A stretch of DNA of 64,000 bases from Paenibacillus radicis (ex Gao et al. 2016) (GTDB lineage Bacteria; Bacillota; Bacilli; Paenibacillales; Paenibacillaceae). How positions within the stretch are numbered: position 1 is the stretch's first letter; every line of letters starts with the position of its first letter. Location of the stretch: NCBI RefSeq assembly GCF_014641555.1, contig NZ_BMHY01000003.1, positions 1 to 64,000 on the forward strand, in the 5' to 3' direction. Below the pieces are notes generated by a model, which searched no databases, had not been told where the DNA came from, and saw nothing but the letters and a program-made list of their open reading frames with translations. Positions 9,484-17,980 of the stretch are shown one piece after another. The translations under genes were made by a program, and so were the position numbers.

Positions 9484-9520
9484 TTGATATTTGTTATTAT
9501 TCATTTGATAATGATTCGCA
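9484..9520 (+). promoter_or_regulatory. Promoter with overlapping Fur-type box for the iron-binding lipoprotein
   Basis: -35 TTGATA (9484-9489), 17-base spacer, -10 GATAAT (9507-9512). TGATAATGATTCGCA at 9506-9520 fits the Fur 7-1-7 inverted repeat (TGATAAT-N-ATTATCA) with a degenerate right half. It covers the -10 box, so iron-loaded Fur would block the promoter. Confidence 0.65.
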
Positions 9521-9579
9521 ATATCATATATTGTGAAGTTCGAAACGGCATTCAATTGATAAACTGGAGGGTTTCACCT

Positions 9580-10584
9580 GTGCCAAACAAAAAATCTTTA
9601 CTTACTCTCGCCGCTCTGCTGCTTGTGCTGACGGCCATCGTATCCGCTTGCGGATCGAACAATTCAAAGGGCAGCAGCACTTCTGCGAACAAAGCTGAGA
9701 GCACGGCTGCGCCGGCTGCAACTGATGCTCCTCAAGCCGAAGAGCAATTCCGTACTTATAAAACCGATAAAGGCGATGTTCAAATTCCGGTAAAACCGCA
9801 GCGTATCGTAACGGACTACTACGGCGGCGAGCTGCTGTCAGTAGGCGCCAACGTAGTTGGCGTAGAGCCAACTACGTTCGACAATCCGTTTCTGAAAGAT
9901 TTGCTGAAGGATGCCAAAGAGGTTGGAGCTCCTGCTGACCCGGAAAAAACGCTGGATTTGAAGCCTGATCTGATTGTCGTTATGTATGATGAAAACTATG
10001 AGGCACTTTCCAAAATCGCGCCAACGATCCACATTCCTTACGGAACGACCAGCAATATTTCCGAAGCCGTAAAGCTGTTCGGAGACATCGTTGGTACCCC
10101 AGAGAAAGCCGATGAGTTCCTCGCTAATTTTGATAAAAAAGCAGCGGAAGGACGCGAGAAGCTGAAAGGCATCATCGATGAGAACGCAACCTTCGGCTTA
10201 TACGAGCTGACAGATAAAGGCGAGCTGTGGGTATTCGGCGACAACGCCGGACGAGGCGGCCAAGCAGTCTATAATGCGCTGGGGTTAAAAATGCCGGAGA
10301 AAATCTCCGCGGATAAAGCGACGACGCAGCTTTCCCTTGAAGTGCTGCCGGACTATGCAGCGGACTATATGTTCCTGACGACTTACGATCCGGAGAAAAA
10401 AGGTGAAGAAATCGGCAAGCTGAAAAACTCCCCGGTATGGAAAAATCTTGACGCGTCGAAGAACAATACGATCTTCTACAACGATTTTGACACCTTCTAC
10501 CGCTACGATCCGATTGCAATAACCGGCCAAATCGACATGATCGTCGATATGCTGATCGCCAGAAGCGAAGAAAACAAAAAGTAG
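9580..10584 (+). CDS. Iron(III)-siderophore ABC transporter substrate-binding lipoprotein
   Basis: A 334-residue lipoprotein: signal peptide with lipobox VSAC (C24), Ser/Ala-rich linker, then a periplasmic-binding-protein class III fold (FhuD/FeuA-like) with two lobes joined by a long helix. PQRIVTDYYGGELLSVGANVVGV is typical of siderophore binders. GTG at 9580 is chosen because GGAGG lies 9 bases before it and the signal peptide then begins correctly. A Fur-type box covers its promoter. No permease or ATPase follows, so it must share them with another locus. The siderophore (hydroxamate or catecholate) is unknown. Confidence 0.9.
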   Translation: MPNKKSLLTLAALLLVLTAIVSACGSNNSKGSSTSANKAESTAAPAATDAPQAEEQFRTYKTDKGDVQIPVKPQRIVTDYYGGELLSVGANVVGVEPTTFDNPFLKDLLKDAKEVGAPADPEKTLDLKPDLIVVMYDENYEALSKIAPTIHIPYGTTSNISEAVKLFGDIVGTPEKADEFLANFDKKAAEGREKLKGIIDENATFGLYELTDKGELWVFGDNAGRGGQAVYNALGLKMPEKISADKATTQLSLEVLPDYAADYMFLTTYDPEKKGEEIGKLKNSPVWKNLDASKNNTIFYNDFDTFYRYDPIAITGQIDMIVDMLIARSEENKK

Positions 10585-10591
10585 AACTGTT

Positions 10592-10634
10592 CTACAGCAA
10601 AGAGGCCGCCCTAGGGACGGCCTCTTTGCTGTAG
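10592..10634. terminator. Long perfect hairpin after the siderophore-binding gene
   Basis: CTACAGCAAAGAGGCCG pairs with its exact complement (17 bp, no mismatch) around a 9-base loop. It lacks a clear T-tract, so it may protect the mRNA 3' end as much as terminate. Confidence 0.65.
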
Positions 10635-10657
10635 CGTAAAGCCGCACTATACGATGA

Positions 10658-10850
10658 ACAAAATGTAAAAATACAGTTTGAAAGCCGCAAAAAGAGCCAA
10701 AACCGCTCTCAAAATGCAAAAGTGCACTTGAAATCGCTATATTTCGTCCTAGCGGGCTATTTTCGGCTAATCAAAATGCATATTTGCATTTTGAAGCTAG
10801 AAATCGTCAATTATGCAACTGACAAACTGCAGTTTTACATTTTAATTCAA
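10658..10850. repeat. Dispersed TCAAAATGTAAA-type repeat, locus B (4 copies)
   Basis: The 385-bp gap between convergent genes holds four variants of the element: 10658-10680, 10708-10732, 10771-10794 and 10823-10850 (inverted). The third is a perfect palindrome, TCAAAATGCA-TATT-TGCATTTTGA. Copies are spaced about 50-60 bp apart. No gene is visible here. Past the last copy, bases 10930-10960 hold a short GGCC-centred hairpin (GAAAGGCCG... CGGCCTTTC) that could terminate ecfT. Confidence 0.7.
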
Positions 10851-10969
10851 GATGCAGCAAATTCACAATAAGAAAGACAGATTAAAAGACTGACAGCAGC
10901 AAGCCTCCAGACATTCCGCACAACAGAAAGGCCGCCTCCCCAGGATACGGCCTTTCTACTAAATATCAT

Positions 10970-11800
10970 TTAAACAAACGGATTATAAAACCGGGAGCCA
11001 TTGCTGACCGTTAGCGTAATCGACACTGCCATCACAATTAGAATGACAGCAAACGCGGCATAGTCACGAGCAGTGAACGACTTTGCGTTATACCAGGTTC
11101 TGCGCTTATGACGGCCGAAGCCGCGCAGCTCCATAGCCGCGCTTACTACCCCAATCCTCTCCACGCTGGAGAGAGTGAGCGGCAAGAGGATGGAAACGAC
11201 ATTTTTCAGCCTCTTGAACAGTTTTTCTTTTCGCGACGTATCAATTCCCCGTGCTTGCGCAGAAAAGGAAATATTCTGATAGTCGCGCTGAATATCGGGG
11301 ATATAGCGCATCGCTAGCGCCACGGCGTACGAGATTTTATAGTTGACCCCAATCCGATTGAGCGACGCCGCAAACTCGCTTGGGTCTGTCGTGAGAATAA
11401 ACAACAAAGCAATTGGAACAACGGTCAAATACTTCAGCATAATGTTGAATTGGTAGAACAACTGCTCCAGCGTCACACTATACCAGCCGATAATATGGAA
11501 CAGTTCATGCGTTGTTCCGTATATTTTGACACCCTCATGCGGAGAAAATAAAAAGATAGCAATATGGTTGAGCAAAAAGAAAAACAGAATCAAATAGAGC
11601 ACAAATGAATAGTCGCGAAACTTCACTTTTGATAGGGCGAACATAATCAAGCTGAACAGAAACATCGCAAGCAGGCTGCGGGTATCATACGTAATCATCG
11701 AAACAACGGACCATAGGGCGAAAAAAATGAGCTTCGTCGAGCCCGCCAGCCGGTGAATAGGTGAATCCAGACGCTTGTAGCTTAGCATTTGTACCTTCAT
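10970..11800 (-). CDS. ecfT: ECF transporter T component (EcfT)
   Basis: A 276-residue integral membrane protein with about five to six hydrophobic segments that couples the ATPases to the S component. It carries the two cytoplasmic Ala-Arg-Gly-type coupling motifs (AQARGI and AMELRGFG) that define EcfT. The start overlaps the ATPase stop by 4 bases (ATGA), so it is the last gene of an S-A-T operon. Confidence 0.9.
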   Translation of the reverse strand: MKVQMLSYKRLDSPIHRLAGSTKLIFFALWSVVSMITYDTRSLLAMFLFSLIMFALSKVKFRDYSFVLYLILFFFLLNHIAIFLFSPHEGVKIYGTTHELFHIIGWYSVTLEQLFYQFNIMLKYLTVVPIALLFILTTDPSEFAASLNRIGVNYKISYAVALAMRYIPDIQRDYQNISFSAQARGIDTSRKEKLFKRLKNVVSILLPLTLSSVERIGVVSAAMELRGFGRHKRRTWYNAKSFTARDYAAFAVILIVMAVSITLTVSNGSRFYNPFV

Positions 11801-13509
11801 CTGCCCCTCACCCTCCGGTCATACGAGATAAAACGGCTGACAAATTCCCGTGGATTGGCAAGTCCCGCCCGCTGCGCCAATTCAAAGACGGACGTCTCTT
11901 TTAAATCAGCGGCTTCCACAATGGAGGCATCTGTTAAAATATGAGCAGGCGTATCGTCGGCCAGCTTCTTGCCGTCCGCCAATACGATAGTCCGATCCGC
12001 GTACTCCAGCATCAGATGCATGTCATGCGTAATCATTACTACAGTCATGCCCTCCCGATTCAACGTCCGCAGAAACTCCATCATTTCGTTGTAGTGTTTA
12101 AAATCCTGGCCCGCCGTCGGTTCATCTAGAATAATAACCTCGGGCTCCAGGACGAGAATCGATGCGATCGTGACGCGCTTCTTTTGCCCGAAGCTTAGCG
12201 CAGATACCGGCCAATTGCGGAATGGATACAGTCCGCATATTTTTAAAGCCTCATAGACTCGCCGCTCAAGCTCCTCCCCTGTTACGCCGCGCACTTGCAG
12301 CCCAAGTGCTACCTCATCAAAAATTTGCGTCTTGGAAAGCATATGGTTCGGATTTTGCATGACGAAGCCAATGCGTTCCGCTCGTTCCTTAATAGTGTCG
12401 GAGCGCATATCTGCCCCTTGGTACTTCAGCACGCCGGAGCTCGGCCGGTAGAATCCGCAAATCAGCTTGGAAAGCGTCGATTTGCCTGCGCCATTTTTGC
12501 CAACAATGCTGACCATTTCCCCTTTATTAATGCGGAGGGAGACATGCTCCAAGATAAGAGAATCCGGCTCGTATCCAAAAGACAGATCTTCGATTTCTAG
12601 CAAAGGTGTGCCTTCCTTCAAACGATCCTCCTCTGGCTGAGCATCCTGCCAAGCTTGCAGCTCCGCCGAGCAATGCTCGACCCGAAGCTCATCGACCCGC
12701 TCCAATCTCATCTCGCCTCGCAACTGGCAGCCCGCATACTTTAAAGCGGTAATATAAAGCGGCTCGCGAATCCCCGTCTGCCCCAGCAATTCAGAACGAA
12801 GCAGCTCGCTTGCCGATTGATCTGCGATTATACGCCCTTCCTGCATGACGATAATGCGGTCAACGTCACGGTGCAGCACATCCTCAAGCCGGTGCTCAAT
12901 AATGATAACCGTCTTATTCATTTCCCGATGTACACGGTCAATTAGCTCAATCGCAAGCTTTCCTGTATGAGGATCCAAATTGGCGAGGGGTTCATCAAAC
13001 AGCAAGATGTTCGCATCGCTCACGAGCACCCCTCCGAGTGAAGTGCGCTGCTTTTGGCCGCCGGACAGATTTTGCGGAGCATCGCCCAAATGCTTGTCCA
13101 TACCGACAGCTAGTGCCGCTGCCGCCACTCTTCGATGAATCTCGGCCTGTTCCATCGCTTCGTTTTCCAGCTTAAAGGCGATGTCCTCCGCTACCGTTAA
13201 CCCGACGAACTGCCCATCAGGATCCTGAAGCACCGTTCCGACCAATTCGGAGAGCTCAAATATGCCCAGCTCTTTTAACGGCTTGCCCTGAATAGCAGCA
13301 GAACCACTAAGCTCGCCTGAATAAAAAGCAGGAACCAGACCATTGATGCAGTGGCCGAGTGTACTTTTGCCCGAGCCTGAAGGGCCAACGATCAGCACCT
13401 TTTCCCCCTCGTATATCGTCAGGTTAATCTCGCGGAGCGTAGGTTCGGATTGCGCCCGATACTGAAAACTAAAATCTTCAAATTGGATGACTGGTTTTCT
13501 CTCGCTCAT
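11797..13509 (-). CDS. ECF transporter ATP-binding protein with two fused ABC domains
   Basis: A 570-residue protein carrying both nucleotide-binding domains that EcfA1 and EcfA2 provide in other bacteria. Domain 1 has Walker A GPSGSGKST, signature LSGGQKQR and FDEPLANLDP. Domain 2 has GKNGAGKST, the atypical signature LSFGQKKR and LDEPTAGQD. The architecture is that of YkoD-type fused ATPases. A linker of about 60 residues joins the domains. It powers vitamin uptake with the neighbouring EcfT and S component. Start supported by AGAGGAAG upstream. Confidence 0.9.
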   Translation of the reverse strand: MSERKPVIQFEDFSFQYRAQSEPTLREINLTIYEGEKVLIVGPSGSGKSTLGHCINGLVPAFYSGELSGSAAIQGKPLKELGIFELSELVGTVLQDPDGQFVGLTVAEDIAFKLENEAMEQAEIHRRVAAAALAVGMDKHLGDAPQNLSGGQKQRTSLGGVLVSDANILLFDEPLANLDPHTGKLAIELIDRVHREMNKTVIIIEHRLEDVLHRDVDRIIVMQEGRIIADQSASELLRSELLGQTGIREPLYITALKYAGCQLRGEMRLERVDELRVEHCSAELQAWQDAQPEEDRLKEGTPLLEIEDLSFGYEPDSLILEHVSLRINKGEMVSIVGKNGAGKSTLSKLICGFYRPSSGVLKYQGADMRSDTIKERAERIGFVMQNPNHMLSKTQIFDEVALGLQVRGVTGEELERRVYEALKICGLYPFRNWPVSALSFGQKKRVTIASILVLEPEVIILDEPTAGQDFKHYNEMMEFLRTLNREGMTVVMITHDMHLMLEYADRTIVLADGKKLADDTPAHILTDASIVEAADLKETSVFELAQRAGLANPREFVSRFISYDRRVRGR

Positions 13510-13540
13510 GTCAGCTTCCTCTTCATTGTTGAAAAATAGG

Positions 13541-13565
13541 AAAGCCGGTGCAGCTCACCGGCTTT
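13541..13565 (-). terminator. Intra-operon hairpin between the S component and the ATPase
   Basis: AAAGCCGGTG pairs perfectly with CACCGGCTTT (10 bp, 5-base loop). On the minus strand it is followed by TATTTTTC. It lies between the S gene and the ATPase gene, so it would let only part of the transcripts continue, raising S component level relative to the motor. Confidence 0.65.
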
Positions 13566-13644
13566 CGCGCTTAATCTATAACGTTCATAACGATCCGATC
13601 AGTCTAGACTTATGACGATAAAATATGCAGGTATAACTGATCGT

Positions 13645-14205
13645 TTACACTTCTTTGGTAAGACTTCCCTGTCTCGTTCTCGTCTTGGAATAGGCAAGCA
13701 GCAGCAGCGTACCAATAATGCCTACCGTTACAATATTAGCCGCTCCTGCAACAACGCCTTGGGCGAATACTTTGTTAACCGGCTCTGCATAGATGAAAAT
13801 ATCCAGGGAAGGCGCCACAACAAGCCATGCAATGACGTTGGCGACGATTTGAAACAGGTTGAATTTCAAAATTTGCCGCCCCCCAAATTGGCCGTCCTCA
13901 ATCTTCAATCTGCCGGAAGCCAGGCCAATGATGAGTCCAACAAGGGCAGATGCGATGACCCAGCTGAACCACGGTGATCCATAAAAGATTGCATCCTTGA
14001 GCGTATGACCGATCAAGCCCACTAATACGCCAGCAATCGGCCCGTAAAGCACCGCTATCAGCGCAAGCAGTGCGTAGGTTGTCTCAATATTCGTATCAGG
14101 GAGACCCGATGGAATGGATCCGAATCTTCCCAGAATGACGAATAAAGGCGAGCCGATACCTACTGCAACAAAAGTGCTGATCGATATTCCGTTTCTTTTG
14201 GCCAT
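13645..14205 (-). CDS. ECF transporter S component, UPF0397 (riboflavin-type annotated) family
   Basis: A 186-residue membrane protein with about five to six helices. The N-terminal [29 protein letters not shown] and the [21 protein letters not shown] segment are characteristic of UPF0397/ECF-ribofla_trS proteins, the substrate-specificity subunits of ECF importers. AGGAGG lies 8 bases before the ATG. I see no FMN riboswitch in the leader, so riboflavin is not supported by regulation and the vitamin remains uncertain. Confidence 0.87.
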   Translation of the reverse strand: MAKRNGISISTFVAVGIGSPLFVILGRFGSIPSGLPDTNIETTYALLALIAVLYGPIAGVLVGLIGHTLKDAIFYGSPWFSWVIASALVGLIIGLASGRLKIEDGQFGGRQILKFNLFQIVANVIAWLVVAPSLDIFIYAEPVNKVFAQGVVAGAANIVTVGIIGTLLLLAYSKTRTRQGSLTKEV

Positions 14206-14272
14206 TTACTATTCCTCCTAATCCGTGTATAAATACCTACCTATTTAATCGTCCATTTGTCTCTTGCGAGTT

Positions 14273-14301
14273 ATTATATATCGGAATAGTCGGAATTACA
14301 A
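14273..14301 (-). promoter_or_regulatory. Promoter of the ECF operon
   Basis: On the minus strand: -35 TTGTAA (14296-14301), 17-base spacer, -10 TATAAT (14273-14278). The spacer holds a direct repeat TTCCGA...TTCCGA that could bind a regulator. Leader about 60 bases. Confidence 0.65.
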
Positions 14302-14421
14302 AGACTTTTTTATAGGGATTATTTTCAGCTCGTTAGTTGATCGATGCCCTATATTTAGCGATAGATTACATGACGCAATTTAGTTGATTTTTTTGATGAA
14401 AATGAACTATATCAAATTTCA

Positions 14422-14438
14422 TGTTAAATAATCTAACA
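14422..14438. promoter_or_regulatory. TnrA/GlnR box 1 upstream of the amidase
   Basis: TGTTAAATAATCTAACA satisfies every position of the TnrA/GlnR consensus TGTNANAWWWTMTNACA. It lies 182 bp before the amidase start. Confidence 0.75.
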
Positions 14439-14527
14439 TAAATATAATCATCAGAGGAAACAAGAGAAAAGAGTAGATTTTCAGAGAAAACGACAGAATT
14501 CATTCATTATTCTATTGAATTTAAGCA

Positions 14528-14557
14528 TTGCCTATTCTATTACCCTTCTACTATAAT
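14528..14557 (+). promoter_or_regulatory. Probable amidase promoter
   Basis: TTGCCT (14528-14533), 18-base spacer, TATAAT (14552-14557). A second TATAAT at 14443-14448 has no good -35 box. TnrA/GlnR box 2 would cover roughly +3 to +19 of this promoter. Confidence 0.5.
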
Positions 14558-14565
14558 CACTTTAA

Positions 14566-14582
14566 TGTTAGATTATATTACA
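14566..14582. promoter_or_regulatory. TnrA/GlnR box 2 upstream of the amidase
   Basis: TGTTAGATTATATTACA also fits the 17-position TnrA/GlnR consensus fully. It is close to the reverse complement of box 1, 144 bp downstream, and just before the amidase ribosome binding site. Confidence 0.75.
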
Positions 14583-14603
14583 TAAAGGAATGGGGCATAC
14601 TTC

Positions 14604-16568
14604 ATGAACAAACAACTAAGATGGACCCGGAAAGCAGCCTTTGCCATTGTGACAAGCGTCATGCTGGCGACAGCGCCACTCTCCGCATTCGCAGCAACAC
14701 CCTCTACATCATCAGCAGCAGTCGCTGTATACACAGGGGATGCAGCTAAAGCTATCGCTCTTCAGTTTGGATCTGAAAGCAAAGCCAAAAACAAACTTGT
14801 TACTTCTTCCGAGCTGAGCACCATTTTCAACAAGGCTGCAAAAGCTGCCGGCGGCACTCAAAGCTTCAAGCTGAAAAACAGTGATTCCGTAACCCGTAAA
14901 GACGCTGCAACATTGATCGCAGGGACGTTAAAGCTGCCTCCTAAACCTGAATCCTACAAGGACGTGCCGGACAAAGAAGCCTATGCTTCGGCTGTCGGTG
15001 CAGTGTCCGCCTTCCAAATTATGACTGGCTCAACCGCGGATCGTTTTAATCCGTCTGGAAAGCTCACTTATGAGCAAGCTTACGCGCTCTCCTATCGAAT
15101 CTATGATTATATTAAACCGTTCGAATTGGTAGAAGCGACGATCAGCTCCATCCAAAAAGCGGTTGACCAAGAGAAGCTGACTTACGAAGGGCTTGTTCAA
15201 CAATATCTCGATCGTATTGCAAAATACGATGATCAGAACACATCGATCAACGCCCTTATTACGATTAATCCAAAAGCGCTCGAAATCGCGAAAGAACTTG
15301 ATAAAGAACGCAAAACGAAAGGCAAGCGCAGCTCGCTGCACGGTATTCCTATCATCGTGAAGGACAACTTCGACACGAGTGACATGCCTACAACCGCTGG
15401 CTGCCTTTGCCTGAAAGATTCGATTCCTAAGGAAGATGCCGATCAAGTCGCACTTCTGAAAAAGCAAGGAGCGATCATCCTGGCTAAAGCCAATCTGCAT
15501 GAATTCGCGTTTGGCATTACGACCGAAAGCTCGCTTGGCGGACAAACGCTAAATCCGTATGCGCTTGATCACTATCCAGGCGGATCGAGTGGCGGCACCG
15601 GCGCTTCTATCGCCGCGAACTTCGCACTTGCAGGACTTGGCACCGACACCGGCGGTTCGATTCGCATTCCATCTTCATTCAACAGCCTTGTCGGCATTCG
15701 TCCAACTGTCGGTCTGTCCAGCCGTGACGGAATCATTCCGCTGGCACTGACTCAGGACGTTGGCGGCCCAATGGCCCGGACCGTGACGGACGCTGCAATT
15801 CTGCTGGATGCTACAGCAGGCTATGACAAAGACGATGTTGCAACTGCTTATGCAGTCGGACACATTCCAAGCAGTTATACCAACTACCTCGATGTGAACG
15901 GATTAAAAGGAGCCCGCATCGGCGTAGCTGTAGAGTTGCTGCCGGAGACCGCAGCCGAGAAGCCGGTAACGGACATCGTGAAAGCAGCGATTAAAGATAT
16001 CGAGAGACTGGGCGGCACGGCTGTTCCGATTGAAATTCCAAACATCAAAACGTTGCTGGGCTACCCTAGCTTGAGCGGCTACGAATTCAAGTTTCAACTG
16101 AATGAATACTTGGCCGAGCTTGGTGATAAAGCACCGTATCATACGCTGACAGAAATTATTGATTCCGGCCAAGTTCTTAAATCACAGCTGGAATCGATGA
16201 AAACCCGTAATGCTAGAACTGAGCTGGAAACCCAAGAGTACAAAGACATTATTTTGTACCGTACGAAGCAAAACCGCGATGCCATGCTGAAGCTGATGGC
16301 CGACAATAACTTGGATGCTATCGTCTACCCGTCGACGAGCCAAACGGCTGCTAAAATCGGCGAAGGACAAAATGCCGGCGTCAACAACCGTCTCAGTGCA
16401 TTCACTGGCTTCCCTGCCATTTCCGTTCCGGCTGGCTTCACTCCGGAAGGTCTGCCAGTAGGCATCGAATTTATGGCCCGGTCTTTCGACGAGCCGACCC
16501 TAATCAAACTGGCTTACGCTTACGAGCAAGGCACGCATAACCGCAAAGCACCTGTACTGCTTCCTTAG
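14604..16568 (+). CDS. Secreted amidase-signature family amidase with an N-terminal SLH-like domain
   Basis: A 654-residue exported protein. Residues 1-31 form a signal peptide ending AFAA. Residues about 85-170 resemble one S-layer homology domain (FKDV-like YKDVPDKEAY, then DRFNPSGKLTYEQA). From about 180 the amidase-signature domain follows with the full Ser-cis-Ser-Lys triad: K253 in IVKDN, S328/S329 in GGSSGGTGAS and S352 in GTDTGGSIR. It would hydrolyse amides at the cell surface, releasing ammonia. Two perfect TnrA/GlnR boxes upstream suggest nitrogen control. The substrate is unknown, and transamidase activity is unlikely without GatB partners. Confidence 0.9.
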   Translation: MNKQLRWTRKAAFAIVTSVMLATAPLSAFAATPSTSSAAVAVYTGDAAKAIALQFGSESKAKNKLVTSSELSTIFNKAAKAAGGTQSFKLKNSDSVTRKDAATLIAGTLKLPPKPESYKDVPDKEAYASAVGAVSAFQIMTGSTADRFNPSGKLTYEQAYALSYRIYDYIKPFELVEATISSIQKAVDQEKLTYEGLVQQYLDRIAKYDDQNTSINALITINPKALEIAKELDKERKTKGKRSSLHGIPIIVKDNFDTSDMPTTAGCLCLKDSIPKEDADQVALLKKQGAIILAKANLHEFAFGITTESSLGGQTLNPYALDHYPGGSSGGTGASIAANFALAGLGTDTGGSIRIPSSFNSLVGIRPTVGLSSRDGIIPLALTQDVGGPMARTVTDAAILLDATAGYDKDDVATAYAVGHIPSSYTNYLDVNGLKGARIGVAVELLPETAAEKPVTDIVKAAIKDIERLGGTAVPIEIPNIKTLLGYPSLSGYEFKFQLNEYLAELGDKAPYHTLTEIIDSGQVLKSQLESMKTRNARTELETQEYKDIILYRTKQNRDAMLKLMADNNLDAIVYPSTSQTAAKIGEGQNAGVNNRLSAFTGFPAISVPAGFTPEGLPVGIEFMARSFDEPTLIKLAYAYEQGTHNRKAPVLLP

Positions 16569-16660
16569 AATATGAGGGAGTGTATAGCAAAAGAATAGGC
16601 CGGCCCAAAAGCAGTTTCGAAAAAAATTAGCCCCCACTTTTTGTGTAATATGCGCGTAAA

Positions 16661-16708
16661 AAAGAACCTTCAGATCCACTTTCTTCGTGGTTTTGAAGGT
16701 TCTTTTGC
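16661..16708 (+). terminator. Terminator of the amidase gene
   Basis: AAAGAACCTTCA pairs perfectly with TGAAGGTTCTTT (12 bp), with inner CCAC/GTGG pairing. T-run partly within the stem. Confidence 0.7.
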
Positions 16709-16815
16709 ACATACTATGGGATTCTCTCACTCGGGCTTCCCCTTTTGGGACAGCCCCTTCTTAACTTATAGTCCGGTGTCTTGCTATCGAATCAGGCACA
16801 ATTGGCCGTAGCTGT

Positions 16816-17244
16816 TTATTTTGGCTTACTGTTCCGCATTGCCGCCACTACAGTGACACTCTTGTCTTCCCCGCTTGCATACCGTTCATACTCGGGTGAA
16901 CCAACTTCATATAAAGCCAATTTGCCCTCACCATTGAAGTGAATGCCCCAGCCATATTTTTTCGGCAGCATCGAAGCTCTCATACATGCCGTCGGCCGCT
17001 GGTAAAACTCATCTTTAAGCTGAGTTCCGTTCGCTTCAATTTCCTCTTGAGGTATCTCCTTATGAAGAACATGCACCTCGAAGAGCAGATCTTCCTGACT
17101 ATATTCATAGGGATGATCAGCAACAAGCTCGAACTCAATGCCGGGCTTTGTCTTGCCGGTTTTCTTACTAGGCGGAACCAAGCCCTTCTCTGCAGGACAA
17201 TCCGGCGCCACTTTGATAAAGGTATTGTAATAGTTCCATTCCAT
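16816..17244 (-). CDS. DUF6157 family protein
   Basis: A 142-residue soluble protein. NYYNTFIKVAPDCPAEKGLVPP at the N-terminus and RPTACMRASMLPKKYGWGIHFN...ALYEVGSPEYE near the end match the conserved segments of DUF6157, whose function is unknown. ATG at 17244 is chosen because AGGAGGGG lies 8 bases upstream. The longer frame adds 14 unconserved residues. It stands alone, next to the palindrome array at 17.4-17.8 kb. Confidence 0.8.
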   Translation of the reverse strand: MEWNYYNTFIKVAPDCPAEKGLVPPSKKTGKTKPGIEFELVADHPYEYSQEDLLFEVHVLHKEIPQEEIEANGTQLKDEFYQRPTACMRASMLPKKYGWGIHFNGEGKLALYEVGSPEYERYASGEDKSVTVVAAMRNSKPK

Positions 17245-17374
17245 CTTAAGAACCCCTCCTATGATTGAACGCCTACTATCATCCATTATAAACGAACCGA
17301 GTTCGAGTTATAAGACGACTCCGGATTCTGCTAAAAGCATTCCAACTGCTGCCTCGTACCCTCGCATGCCGCGG

Positions 17375-17826
17375 GCAGCGAATTAGCGAAGCTGGTTCGT
17401 TGTTTAACGAACCAAACTTCACTATAGTTCCCCTCAAGGCGGGTCATTCTCTCATTAGCGAAGAGATTTTCGCTATCCGTGAACCTGCGTTCATGAGTAG
17501 CGAAGCTAGCTTCGCTATACCCTGAGTCGGCTCCATGCGCACCCTCCTACAGCGAAACTGGCTTCGCTATTTTGTGAAGCTGCTTCGTTATAGACCTTAA
17601 TCCACGCATGCAGCGAATTAGCGAAGCTGGTTCGTTGTTTAACGTACCAAACCTCGCTATAGCTCCTCTCAAGGCGGGTCATTCTCTCATTAGCGAAGAG
17701 GTTTTCGCTATCCGTGAACCTGCGTTCATGAGTAGCGAAGCTAGCTTCGCTATGCCCTGAGTCAGCTCCATGCGCACCCTCCTACAGCGAAACTGACTTC
17801 GCTATTTTGCGAGCCTGCTTCGTTAT
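17375..17826. repeat. AGCGAA/TTCGCT palindrome array D (two 217-bp copies, 235-bp period)
   Basis: The 736-bp gap between the DUF6157 and FAD oxidoreductase genes holds two near-identical copies, 17375-17591 and 17610-17826, offset by exactly 235 bp. Each copy carries about seven short hairpins. In copy 1 these are 17385-17401, 17406-17423, 17457-17474, 17480-17493, 17498-17517 (the perfect 20-bp palindrome TAGCGAAGCTAGCTTCGCTA), 17551-17568 and 17574-17589. The first two also pair with each other to form a longer stem. No open frame is conserved between copies. Flanks 17287-17374 and 17827-17980 show nothing recognisable. Confidence 0.9.
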
Positions 17827-17980
17827 TGCACTTGCATCAGAGTTCGCACTCCGAATCCAGCTTCAATGAAGAGTGAATGACGGCCTAATCCAGTAGCATA
17901 GTTAGTTGTTTAATAGCGGAGTTCCCCCACTGTGGCTGTACAGAGCAGGTTTAGGTCGTATGCATAAGGGTAGTGTTCTC

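Noticed and set aside
14206..14420. FMN riboswitch before the ECF S component
   Set aside because: None of the conserved RFN sequence blocks is visible and the leader is only about 60 bases.
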